Of a stretch of DNA of 64,000 nucleotides, positions 8,526 through 17,031 are shown piece after piece (the first letter of the stretch is position 1; each line of letters starts with the position of its first letter). The position numbers were made by a program, and so were the translations under genes. Source of the DNA: Nocardia wallacei (GTDB lineage: Bacteria > Actinomycetota > Actinomycetes > Mycobacteriales > Mycobacteriaceae); NCBI RefSeq assembly GCF_029868745.1, contig NZ_JARWOP010000381.1, forward strand, positions 50,538-114,537, given 5' to 3'. The notes beneath the pieces were generated by a model. The model was not told the DNA's origin and ran no database searches. It saw only the letters and a list, made by a program, of their open reading frames with translations.

Positions 8526-9524
8526 CTAGGGTGTGCCCGGGGGCGAAGGGGCGAAGGTGTTGGGCAGGCTGCCGTCGCGGCCGCCAGGCGGCAGGTCCGG
8601 AACGTCGCCGGAAGTCGGCGGGGGCGAGCTGGTTCCGCCGGGGTCCTGGGGATCCGGTAACCGGTCGGTCTGCTGGTCCGTTCCGGCGGCGTTGCCCTGA
8701 TTCCGGGTCCCGGCGCGTTCCAGCATCTGCTCGCTTTCCTGGATGGCGCGCTGGGCGACACCCAGGTAATAGCTGTTGATGTCGAGGCCGTCGGGCACGG
8801 TGTCCGCGGCTTTCTTGTTGATCTCACCGATCGCCCGCCGGATGGCGTCCCGGCCCTGCCGGGAGTTCTCGCCGGTGCTGTCGATGAGGCGTGCCAGGTC
8901 CTGTTCCGTCGCCGCGAAGACCTTCGCCGTGTCGACGAGCAAGGAGGCCTTGCCCTCGTAGGAGCCTATGCCGCTCATTCCGGGCGGGACCGTGAGTGTC
9001 GGCGGCGCGGGCCCCGGGCCGGTCTTCCCGGCCTGGGGCGGGTCGCCGAGCATCTGCCAAATGCCGCACAGAAACCCCGGAAGCTGCTCGAACAGGTCAT
9101 CGACCTCCGCGTTCAGGCCGACCGGCTTCAGCACGCTCGGCATCTCCGTGCACTCACCGCATCCCATATCGACCGGCTGCTTCGGCCGGATGTCGCCGAA
9201 GAATGCCGACAAGCCGCCACCGACCGAAGCCCCGCTGGCCTGCGCCGTAATACGTTGGCCCGTCGTATATTTCAGCAGACCGGCCCGGCCGAAGCCGAAC
9301 AAACTGCCCGCGCCGCCGGCCACAGCGCCCAAGCCCGCGTCGACCACGATATCGCCGAGGGATTCTCCGCGCAGCACACCGTCGAGCGCGCCACCGACCA
9401 AGCCGCCGATCGCGCCTCCGGCGATACTGCCGACCGGGCCCCACGCCTTTCCGACCAGCGCGCCGACACCGGGCAGCACGACCTCCGCCGCATTGCCGAG
9501 AAATGTGGGCACTTTGTCGGACAT
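8526..9524 (-). CDS. Hypothetical protein with glycine-zipper segment and helical WXG-like domain
   Basis: This 332-residue protein has an unusual layout. A Gly/Ala-rich hydrophobic N-terminal third (VGSIAGGAIGGLVGGALDG) looks like a glycine zipper able to insert into membrane. A Cys-containing middle follows, then a helical stretch of about 90 residues (YEGKASLLVDTAKVFAATEQ onward) resembling helical hairpins of mycobacterial DUF4226/ESX-associated proteins, and finally a Pro-rich tail. A secreted or toxin-like role is conceivable but unproven. ATG 9524 is preferred over GTG 9527 because AAGGA lies 6 nt upstream. No secretion genes are adjacent. Confidence 0.55.
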   Translation of the reverse strand: MSDKVPTFLGNAAEVVLPGVGALVGKAWGPVGSIAGGAIGGLVGGALDGVLRGESLGDIVVDAGLGAVAGGAGSLFGFGRAGLLKYTTGQRITAQASGASVGGGLSAFFGDIRPKQPVDMGCGECTEMPSVLKPVGLNAEVDDLFEQLPGFLCGIWQMLGDPPQAGKTGPGPAPPTLTVPPGMSGIGSYEGKASLLVDTAKVFAATEQDLARLIDSTGENSRQGRDAIRRAIGEINKKAADTVPDGLDINSYYLGVAQRAIQESEQMLERAGTRNQGNAAGTDQQTDRLPDPQDPGGTSSPPPTSGDVPDLPPGGRDGSLPNTFAPSPPGTP

Positions 9525-9659
9525 CACCGATCCTTCACCTGCCGCGCCTGGAACGCGAGTGGTCAGTTTTCCCGATACCGCAAGTGTGGTTGCCTAGGTA
9601 TCGAATTCCACATCGGTCGCGGCGCGAAATCCGATTGTGCCCCGAAAACGGCGGGACCA

Positions 9660-11147
9660 CTAGCGAAATGGGGGCTCGTTGAAGGTGCGGAGTTTGCGGG
9701 AGTGCAGGCTGTCGCCTTCGGCGCGTAGTAGTTCGACGGCGCGGATGCCGATTTGTAAGTGTTCGGAGACTGTGCCCTCGTAGAAGCGGTTGGCTTGGCC
9801 GGGGAGTTTGATCTCGCCGTGGAGTGGCTTGTCGGAGACGCACAGCAGGGTGCCGTAGGGAACGCGGAAGCGGTAGCCCTGGGCGGCGATCGTGGCGCTT
9901 TCCATGTCGACGGCGACCGCCCGGCTCAGGTTGAACCGCAGGGCCGAGGCCGAGTAGCGCAGTTCCCAGTTACGGTCGTCGGTGGTGACGACGGTGCCGG
10001 TGCGCAGGCGCTGCTTCACCGCCTCGCCGGGCATGCCGCTCACCTGCTTGGTCGCGTCGTACAGCGCGCGCTGGACCTCGGCGATGCTGGGGATCGGGAT
10101 GTTCGGCGGCAGTACGGGATCCAGGACGTGGTCGTCGCGCAGGTAGGCGTGGGCCAGGACGTAGTCGCCGATCTCCTGGCTCTCCCGCAACCCGCCGCAG
10201 TGGCCGATCATCAGCCAGGCGTGCGGGCGCAGCACCGCGAGGTGGTCGCACATGTTCTTGGCGTTGGCGGGACCGACGCCGATGTTCACCAGCGTGATGC
10301 CCTGCCCGGTGGACGACATCAGATGCCACGCCGGCATCTGATGCTTCTTCCACGCCTCGTCGGCCACCATCGAATCGTGGTCTCCGGTCCCGGCGGTGAT
10401 CACCGTGCCGCCGGCGCAGGACAGCGCCTCGAAAGGCGTTGCGGGGTCGGCGATCAGGTCGCGTGCCCAGCGCACGAACTCATCGACGTAGCGGCTGTAG
10501 TTGGTGAACAGCACGAACGGCTGAAAGTGCTCGACCGGCGTGCCGGTGTAGTGCCGCAGCCGCGCCAGCGAGAAGTCGGTGCGCAAAGCGTCGAAGTGGC
10601 TCAACGGCAGTGGGCCGCTGGTGTCGATGAGACCGTCGGCGATCTCGTCGCCGACCTCGGCCAGGTCGGTGGTCGGGAAGTAGCGGGCCAGGTCGGCGCT
10701 CATCGACCGGTCCAGCCCCAGTTCGGCGGCGTCGATGACGTACGGGAACGGGATCTCCTGCCGGGAGGGCCCGACCTCGATCCGGATGTCGTAGTCGTCC
10801 GTGATCACTGTCAGCTGTTCGGTCAGGTAGCGGCGCAGCAGGGCCGGGCGGGTGATCGTCGTCCGGTAGCTGCCCGGCCGGGTGAGCCGTCCCCACGCGC
10901 GCGACCGGTTCTTCGGCTCGGCGCGGCCGTCCCAGCTGATCCGCAACTCGGGATACACGAACGCACCCGCGGCCCGGACCTCGGCGGCGGGCACGACCCC
11001 GCTGTCGACGAAGTCCTTCACCGCCGCGCGCAGCGTGGCGACCGAGCGGTCGTAGCGGGCCTGTAGATCGTCGAGGGTCGCCGCCACGGCCACCTCGGTG
11101 ACGGTCGGGCGCTCGGGCATCCCGGTGTTCGCCATGGCGTCGCTCAC
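9660..11147 (-). CDS. amn: AMP nucleosidase
   Basis: This 495-residue enzyme cleaves AMP to adenine and ribose-5-phosphate. The N-terminal ~200 residues form the AMN regulatory domain, and the C-terminal half is a nucleoside-phosphorylase-like catalytic domain (LVNIGVGPANAKNMCDHLAV; AVDMESATIAAQGYRFRVPY; LLCVSDKPLHGEIK). Length matches E. coli Amn (about 484). GTG 11147 overlaps the BisC-like stop by 4 nt, pointing to coupled translation; ATG 11135 is an alternative. The same frame stays open to 11885, but that part is antisense noise over the molybdoenzyme. Pairing with a molybdopterin enzyme is uncommon and has no obvious metabolic reason. Confidence 0.9.
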   Translation of the reverse strand: MSDAMANTGMPERPTVTEVAVAATLDDLQARYDRSVATLRAAVKDFVDSGVVPAAEVRAAGAFVYPELRISWDGRAEPKNRSRAWGRLTRPGSYRTTITRPALLRRYLTEQLTVITDDYDIRIEVGPSRQEIPFPYVIDAAELGLDRSMSADLARYFPTTDLAEVGDEIADGLIDTSGPLPLSHFDALRTDFSLARLRHYTGTPVEHFQPFVLFTNYSRYVDEFVRWARDLIADPATPFEALSCAGGTVITAGTGDHDSMVADEAWKKHQMPAWHLMSSTGQGITLVNIGVGPANAKNMCDHLAVLRPHAWLMIGHCGGLRESQEIGDYVLAHAYLRDDHVLDPVLPPNIPIPSIAEVQRALYDATKQVSGMPGEAVKQRLRTGTVVTTDDRNWELRYSASALRFNLSRAVAVDMESATIAAQGYRFRVPYGTLLCVSDKPLHGEIKLPGQANRFYEGTVSEHLQIGIRAVELLRAEGDSLHSRKLRTFNEPPFR

Positions 11148-13438
11148 CCCCGTTCCGTCACGATGGCGGGCGGTGCGGTCACCGAAAGATCCGGCGGCAC
11201 TTCGCGATACGCCTCGATCTGCACCAGCGCCAGCTGGCCGGTGGTGCCCTGGCTCAGCGTCGAGGAGGGCCGGTCGGCGGTCAGCACGTTCGGGTTGCCG
11301 TGGCGGCAGTGGCTCGGGTCGGCCGGGTCGGGGTCGTACCAGGCGCCGGTGGACAGCTGCGCGACACCCGGCCGCACCCCGGCATCGACCACCAGACCCG
11401 CCAGGCAGGAACCGCGGTCGTTGAACAGGCGCACGATCTCGCCGCCGCGCAGGCCGCGCGCCGCCGCCTCGTCCGGGTGCAGCCGGACCGGTTCGCGCTC
11501 GGCGATTTTCACCGAGCGGCTGTGCGAACCGACATCGAGCTGGCTGTGCAGTTTGGTGCGCGGCTGGTTGGCGACCAGCTGGAGCGGGAACCGGGCGGCG
11601 GCGGGGCCGCCGAGCCACTCCTCCGGCTCGAGCCACACCGGATGGCCCGGGCAGTCCGGATAGCCGTACCCGGCGATGGTGTCGGAGAAGATCTCGATGC
11701 GGCCCGTCGGGGTCGGCAGCGGGTGGGCGTCGGGGTCGGCGCGGAAATCGGCGAACGCCACCTGCGCCGGTTCGGCCACCGGCAGCTCCAGACCCGCGCC
11801 GGCCCAGAACTCGTCGAATCCGGGCAACTCCCGGCCGCGCTCCCCCAGCCCGTCTCGCCACTGCTCGTACAGGTGCCGCAGCCACTCGCCGGTGGTGCGG
11901 CCCTCGGTGAATTCCTTGGCGACGCCGAGCCTTTCGGACAGTTCGGCGAGGATGGCGTAATCGTCGCGCGCCTGGCCGTGCGGGCGGGTCAGCGCGGGCA
12001 TCGGGAAGAACATGCGGTCGTTGTCGCCGGCGCCGAAGTCGTCACGTTCGATGGTCATGGTGGCCGGCAGCACGATGTCGGCGTGCCGGGCGGTCGCCGT
12101 CCAGAACGCGTCGTGCACGACGATGGTGTCGGGCCGGGCGAACGCCTCGCGCAGCCGCGCGAGGTCCTGATGGTGGTGGAACGGGTTGCCTCCCGCCCAG
12201 TAGACCAGCCGGATGTCGGGATACGTGAGGTCCTGTCCGTTGTAGCGGTAGGGCGCACCGGGATTCAGCAGCATGTCGGCGATGCGGGCGACGGGGATGA
12301 AGGTGTCGACGCCGTTCTCGCCCTGCGACAGATACGGCACCCGCAGCTGCCGCGTCGGTTCCCCCACATTGGCCGCCGAACCGTAGCCGTGGCCGAAACC
12401 GCCGCCGGGCAGCCCGATCTGGCCCAGCATGGCCGCCAGCACCACCCCCAGCCACAGCGGCTGCTCACCGTAGCGCGCCCGCTGCAGCGACCAGCTGACC
12501 GTCACGAAGGTGCGCGACCCGGCCATCTCGCGGGCGAGCGCGCGAATCCGGTCGGCCGGGATGCCCGTGATCGCCTCGGCCCAGGCCGGATCCTTCACCA
12601 CCCCGTCCGCCTCGCCGCGCAGGTACCGGGCGAACCGTTCGTATCCGACGGTGTAGCGATCCAGGAAGGTGGTGTCGGCCGCGCCTTCGGCGTCCAGCAC
12701 CTGGGCCAGCGCCAGCATCAGCGCGGCGTCGGTATTCGGCCGCGGCGCAAGCCATTCCGCCTGCGCCTCGTCCGGTGTGTCGTCGCGCAGCGGGGCGACC
12801 GTCACGAATCGGCAGCCGCGCTCGCGTGCCGCCGCGACCCAGCCCCGCGCGTTGTGCCGTGACACCCCGCCCGGACTGACCGCGGCGTTCTTCGGCGACA
12901 ACCCGCCGAACGCGACCACCAGCTCGGTGTGCTCGCTGATCACCGACTTCGCCGTGCTGTGGCCCAGCAGCCAGTACAGGTCGCACAGTACGTAGGGCAG
13001 CAGCACCGCCGAGGTGCCGAGGCTGTAGCTGTTGACGTGCCGGACGTAGCCGCCCAGGCAGTTGAGGAAGCGGTGCACCTGGCTCTGCGCGTGATGGAAG
13101 CGCCCGGCGCTGGCCCAGCCGTAGGACCCGCCGAATACCGAGTCCGGCCCGAATTCGCCGTAGACCCGCCGCAATTCGGCCGACAGCAGCTCGACGGCGC
13201 GGTCCCAGGACACCGGCACGAACGGCTCGTCCCCGCGCCGGGCCGCCCCCGGGCCGCGCTCGAGCCAGCCCTGCCGTACATACGGGCGATCGATGCGCGT
13301 GGGGTGGTGCTGCGCGGAGGCGACGTTCTCGATCAGGGGCAGCGGTTCGGGATCGCCGCGCCACGGCCGCACCTCGGTCAGCCGCTCGCCGTCGGTGGCG
13401 GCCTCGAACGCTCCCCAGTGCGTCAGATGCGTCGTCAT
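11144..13438 (-). CDS. Molybdopterin-dependent S/N-oxide reductase, BisC (biotin sulfoxide reductase) type
   Basis: The protein has 764 residues, close to BisC/TorZ enzymes. The sequence shows PYVRQGWLERGPG, VPVSWDRAVELLSAELRRVY, and the VNSYSLGTSAVLLPYV segment, where Ser is the expected molybdenum ligand of the DMSO-reductase family. No N-terminal Cys cluster for an Fe-S centre is present, as in BisC. There is no Tat signal, so it is cytoplasmic. It would reduce biotin sulfoxide or methionine sulfoxide using bis-MGD cofactor; the substrate is inferred from family. It is the first gene of a two-gene unit with amn. A molybdate-uptake operon lies elsewhere in this window. Confidence 0.86.
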   Translation of the reverse strand: MTTHLTHWGAFEAATDGERLTEVRPWRGDPEPLPLIENVASAQHHPTRIDRPYVRQGWLERGPGAARRGDEPFVPVSWDRAVELLSAELRRVYGEFGPDSVFGGSYGWASAGRFHHAQSQVHRFLNCLGGYVRHVNSYSLGTSAVLLPYVLCDLYWLLGHSTAKSVISEHTELVVAFGGLSPKNAAVSPGGVSRHNARGWVAAARERGCRFVTVAPLRDDTPDEAQAEWLAPRPNTDAALMLALAQVLDAEGAADTTFLDRYTVGYERFARYLRGEADGVVKDPAWAEAITGIPADRIRALAREMAGSRTFVTVSWSLQRARYGEQPLWLGVVLAAMLGQIGLPGGGFGHGYGSAANVGEPTRQLRVPYLSQGENGVDTFIPVARIADMLLNPGAPYRYNGQDLTYPDIRLVYWAGGNPFHHHQDLARLREAFARPDTIVVHDAFWTATARHADIVLPATMTIERDDFGAGDNDRMFFPMPALTRPHGQARDDYAILAELSERLGVAKEFTEGRTTGEWLRHLYEQWRDGLGERGRELPGFDEFWAGAGLELPVAEPAQVAFADFRADPDAHPLPTPTGRIEIFSDTIAGYGYPDCPGHPVWLEPEEWLGGPAAARFPLQLVANQPRTKLHSQLDVGSHSRSVKIAEREPVRLHPDEAAARGLRGGEIVRLFNDRGSCLAGLVVDAGVRPGVAQLSTGAWYDPDPADPSHCRHGNPNVLTADRPSSTLSQGTTGQLALVQIEAYREVPPDLSVTAPPAIVTERG

Positions 13439-13606
13439 GGTGTCCACCGTAGCCGGGCCCACCGACACCGCCGTCGGGCCGCCATCGAGATGGACAGGCG
13501 ACCAGTTACCGGACAGAATGACGACATTCCCGCGCGGTCCGCGGCCGGGCCCGTGGCCCCGGCTAGCCTGCCGGAAAGTCATCCGCTGTCGATGTAGAGG
13601 AGTCCG

Positions 13607-14941
13607 ATGCGCCCGTTCAGCCGCCGTCACGCTCTCGGCCTGTTCGCGGCCGGCACCGCCGCCGCGCTCGCCGGTCCGGCACCGTCGGCCGGTGCCCGCC
13701 CGGCCGCGCCGCCGACCGTGCCGGCCCTGGGATCGGACTTCCTCTGGGGCGTGGCCAGCGCCGGGTTTCAGTGCGAAGGCCATGCGCCGGACAGCAATTG
13801 GACGCGCTACATCGACGCGCACCCCGCCTACGACCGCTACCGCGACGCGGTCGACTTCTACACCCGCTACGCCTCCGACATCGACCTGGCGGCCGGGCTG
13901 GGCGTGGGCGTCTACCGCATCAGCGTCGAATGGGCCCGGGTGCAGCCGCGGCCGGGCGAGTGGTCCGAGGACGGATTCGCCTTCTACGACAGCGTTCTCG
14001 ACACCATGGCCGCTGCGGGCATCCGCCCGATGCTCACCCTCGACCACTGGGTGTATCCGGGCTGGGCGGCCGAGCGCGGCGGCTGGGGTCACCCCGCCAT
14101 GCTCGACGACTGGCTGACCAACGCCCGGAAAGTGGTGGACCGCTACGCCTCTCGCAATCCGCTGTGGGTCACCTTCAACGAGCCGACGTTCTATCTGGTG
14201 AACGAGACCCGCAACGGCGGCCTGTCCCCGGCCGGACTGCCGGCCATGCAGCAGGCATTGGTGCAGGCGCACAACACGATCTACGACCACATCCACCGCG
14301 CGCAGCCCGGCGCGCAGGTCACCAGCAACGTGGCCTACTCCGTCGGCGCCGCGGAAGGCCCGGTCAACGGCGGGATCATCGACCCGATCTCCGACCGGCT
14401 GGACTACGTGGGCATCGACTACTACTACGGCTACACCCTGCAGTCGCTGCTGAACAGCGCGCCGCCCAACCCCGATGCGCTGTGGACCATGCCGCTGCAG
14501 CCCGAGGGCATCTACTACGCGCTGGAACACTACGCCCGCCGCTTCCCGGGCAAACCCCTGTACATCGTCGAGAACGGCATACCCACCGAGAACGGCGCGC
14601 CGCGCGCGGACGGCTACACCCGCGCCGACGACCTGCGCGACACCGTCTACTGGATTCAGCGCGCCCGCGCCGACGGCATGAACGTCATGGGCTACAACTA
14701 CTGGAGCATCACCGACAACTACGAATGGGGCAGCTACACACCACGTTTCGGCCTCTACACCGTCGACGTGACGACCGATCCGAGCCTCACCCGCCGGCCG
14801 ACCGACGCGGTCGCCGCCTACAGCGCGATCACCCGGGCGGGCGGGGTGCCCGGCGACTACCGCCCGACCCGCGCGCCGGGCGCCTGCTCGCTGGTCGACA
14901 CACCCGGCAGCTGCACCGATCCGGTCACCGTGCCGCGGTAA
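13607..14941 (+). CDS. Tat-exported glycoside hydrolase family 1 enzyme
   Basis: The protein has 444 residues. The N-terminus FSRRHALGLFAAGTAAAL is a twin-arginine signal ending near GARPAAPP. The GH1 barrel follows: LGSDFLWGVASAGFQCEG, the acid/base Glu192 in TFNEP and the nucleophile Glu322 in IVENG, then GYNYWSITDNYEWGSYTPRF. It would act outside the membrane as a retaining beta-glycosidase of unknown specificity. The subsite residue usually written as Gln in the first motif (FQ.EG) is kept. ATG 13607 follows GAGGAG. It is transcribed divergently from the molybdoenzyme and has no sugar transporter beside it. Confidence 0.9.
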   Translation: MRPFSRRHALGLFAAGTAAALAGPAPSAGARPAAPPTVPALGSDFLWGVASAGFQCEGHAPDSNWTRYIDAHPAYDRYRDAVDFYTRYASDIDLAAGLGVGVYRISVEWARVQPRPGEWSEDGFAFYDSVLDTMAAAGIRPMLTLDHWVYPGWAAERGGWGHPAMLDDWLTNARKVVDRYASRNPLWVTFNEPTFYLVNETRNGGLSPAGLPAMQQALVQAHNTIYDHIHRAQPGAQVTSNVAYSVGAAEGPVNGGIIDPISDRLDYVGIDYYYGYTLQSLLNSAPPNPDALWTMPLQPEGIYYALEHYARRFPGKPLYIVENGIPTENGAPRADGYTRADDLRDTVYWIQRARADGMNVMGYNYWSITDNYEWGSYTPRFGLYTVDVTTDPSLTRRPTDAVAAYSAITRAGGVPGDYRPTRAPGACSLVDTPGSCTDPVTVPR

Positions 14942-15105
14942 CCGGAAGGACCTTCGGCACCTCGACTGCCGACGTTCGGCCCGCCCGCCACCGCGCGCGG
15001 GCGGAGGATGCTGGTCTGGTCGGGCTGCCCCCGGCGCTCTGCCCGAGGTGGTGAACTCGCCGGTGCCAGGCCGGAAGCCTGCCCGCCTGCCCGTTGTGCG
15101 GCGGT

Positions 15106-15837
15106 TCACCCCCCGGGCAACATCCGTGCCGCGGAAATCAGCGCCGCGTTCTCGCGTTCGAGCGCCTTGACCGTGCCGCCGTTCCAGCCGACGGCGAACG
15201 CCTGTGAGAACGGGTCGGGGAAGATGTCGTCGTGGCCCTGCGCAATTCCGTCGAAGATGGCTCGGGCAACCGACGACGGTGACGCCTTCGGAATCGGGAG
15301 CTCGCGCACCATGTCGGTGTCCACGGGTCCGGCGAGCACGGCGTGCACATGGACGCCCTGACCGGCGAGGGTGGCTCGCAGGGACTGGGTCATGGACAGC
15401 GTGGCGGCCTTGGAGATCGAGTAGCCGGGACTGACCGGCAATGCCGCCAGCGCCGCCATCGACACCACGTTGACTATCGCGCCCCGCGACTCGACGAGCC
15501 GGGGCAGGAGGGCCTGCGTGACGCCGTACGGGCCGAAAAGGTTGACCGCGAGATACCGCTCCAGCGCGGCGCGATCGGCGAGGTCCTCATAACCTCCCAG
15601 GCCCGCGTTGTTGACAAGGACATCGAGCGAAGCGACGGCCTCGCCGGCGGCGGCGATCTGTTCGGCGTCGGTCACGTCCAGGGCCAGGGGCGTGACGCGC
15701 GCGTCGGGGTGCATCAGGGGCTGCCGCGTGCCTGCGTAGACCCGGGTCGCGCCCCGGCTCAGAGCCTCGTCGACCAAAGCCCGTCCGAGGCCTCGGTTGG
15801 CTCCGGTCACCAGAACCGTTTTGTCCGCGAGAGTCAT
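15106..15837 (-). CDS. Short-chain dehydrogenase/reductase
   Basis: This classical SDR has 243 residues. The nucleotide-binding motif is TGANRGLGRAL (TGxxxGxG) near residues 10-20, followed by LDVLVNNAGLGG. The catalytic Tyr/Lys motif reads YSISK after a Ser-containing strand (VNVVSMAALAALP). ATG 15837 follows GGAGA. It is divergent from an ECF sigma factor across about 150 nt, an arrangement that suggests the sigma factor or its signal may control this gene. The substrate is unknown. Confidence 0.87.
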   Translation of the reverse strand: MTLADKTVLVTGANRGLGRALVDEALSRGATRVYAGTRQPLMHPDARVTPLALDVTDAEQIAAAGEAVASLDVLVNNAGLGGYEDLADRAALERYLAVNLFGPYGVTQALLPRLVESRGAIVNVVSMAALAALPVSPGYSISKAATLSMTQSLRATLAGQGVHVHAVLAGPVDTDMVRELPIPKASPSSVARAIFDGIAQGHDDIFPDPFSQAFAVGWNGGTVKALERENAALISAARMLPGG

Positions 15838-15990
15838 GCGTTCTCCAATCAGGCGAATATGAACCGTCGATGGTGCAGACACCCCGACCTCGAAAAATTG
15901 GGCGGGGCATGCAGCGCCCAGTTCGAGGCCCGGGCGGTGTCAGCACACAGAGAAGACCGACGAGCCGACACCAGGCAGGGGTGATGACAC

Positions 15991-16995
15991 GTGACCGCGA
16001 GCGACCTGATCGCGAGGGCGCGAGCCGGGGACGGCGAGGCGTTCCGGCAGCTGACCGAGCCGCACCGCCGGGAACTGCACCGACACTGCTATCGGATGCT
16101 CGGCTCGTTCCAGGACGCCGAGGACGTGCTCCAGGACACGCTGCTCGCGGCGTGGCGCGGTCTCGACCGCTTCCAAGGGCGTTCCTCGATCCGCACCTGG
16201 CTGTATCGGATCGCCACCAATCAATGTCTCAACGCGCTTCGCTCGGCCGCCCGGCGCCCGGCAAAGGAGTGGGATGTGCCCGAAATCGACCCCCCGGAGC
16301 CGACCCGGCGCGGCGAGGTGGTGTGGCTGGAGCCGTATCCGGACGCGCTCCTCGACCCCGCGATCGCCATGCCGCTCGGCCCGGAAGCCCGCTATGAGCA
16401 AGCCGAGTCCATCTCGTTGGCTTTCATCACCGCGCTGCAGATCCTCCCCGCGCGCCAGCGCGCCGTTCTGATCCTGCGCGAGGTGCTCGGATACCCGGCA
16501 GCCGAGGTCGCGGACATGCTCGACGCGACGGTCGAATCGGTCAACAGCGCTCTGAAACGAGCGCGCGCGACGCTGCAACGGCGACTCCCGTCGAGTACGG
16601 ACGCCGATTCGCCTCCCTCGCCCGCCCAGCAGGCACTCGTGGCGAGGTTCGCCCGCGCCTACGAATCCGGTGATATAGATGCCTTGGTCGCCCTACTCAC
16701 CGACGACGTTCGCATCTCCATGCCGCCTATGCCCCTCGAATATGTCGGCCGCGACGCCGTCGCCGGCTTCTACGCCGCGCTGATGAGCGGCGACCGGACT
16801 TACCACATGGTGCCTACGCGAGCCAACGGCCAACCGGCATTCGGGACCTATTTGCGCTCGGCGACCGACGGAATCCGGCGCGGGACCGGACTTCTCGTCC
16901 TCACGCTGGCCGGCAACCGGATCAGCGCCGTGACCCGTTTCGACAACAGCGTGCTCCCGTGGTTCGGGCTCCCCCGCTCACTTCCCCGCAGATGA
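15991..16995 (+). CDS. ECF sigma factor with C-terminal SnoaL-like domain (SigG/SigJ-like)
   Basis: The protein has 334 residues. Region 2 is at about 10-80 (HRRELHRHCYRMLGSFQDAE, TWLYRIATNQCLN) and region 4 at about 140-195 (LPARQRAVLILREVLGYPAA, EVADMLDATVESVNSALKRA). A SnoaL/NTF2-like domain of about 125 residues follows, as in ECF groups where this domain replaces a separate anti-sigma factor. GTG 15991 follows AGGGGTG. No anti-sigma gene is adjacent, in line with that type. The divergent SDR is the most likely local target, which is inference. Confidence 0.86.
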   Translation: MTASDLIARARAGDGEAFRQLTEPHRRELHRHCYRMLGSFQDAEDVLQDTLLAAWRGLDRFQGRSSIRTWLYRIATNQCLNALRSAARRPAKEWDVPEIDPPEPTRRGEVVWLEPYPDALLDPAIAMPLGPEARYEQAESISLAFITALQILPARQRAVLILREVLGYPAAEVADMLDATVESVNSALKRARATLQRRLPSSTDADSPPSPAQQALVARFARAYESGDIDALVALLTDDVRISMPPMPLEYVGRDAVAGFYAALMSGDRTYHMVPTRANGQPAFGTYLRSATDGIRRGTGLLVLTLAGNRISAVTRFDNSVLPWFGLPRSLPRR

Positions 16996-17031
16996 TTTCC
17001 TCGGAGGGCAACCCACCGAACCGAAAACCGC

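Noticed and set aside
11148..11885. 740-residue minus-strand frame extending the AMP nucleosidase
   Set aside because: It lies entirely over the BisC-like gene in another frame and is Arg/Gly/Pro-rich shadow sequence.
13439..15109. 1321-residue minus-strand frame extending the BisC-like gene
   Set aside because: It runs antisense across the GH1 gene and has no domain there.
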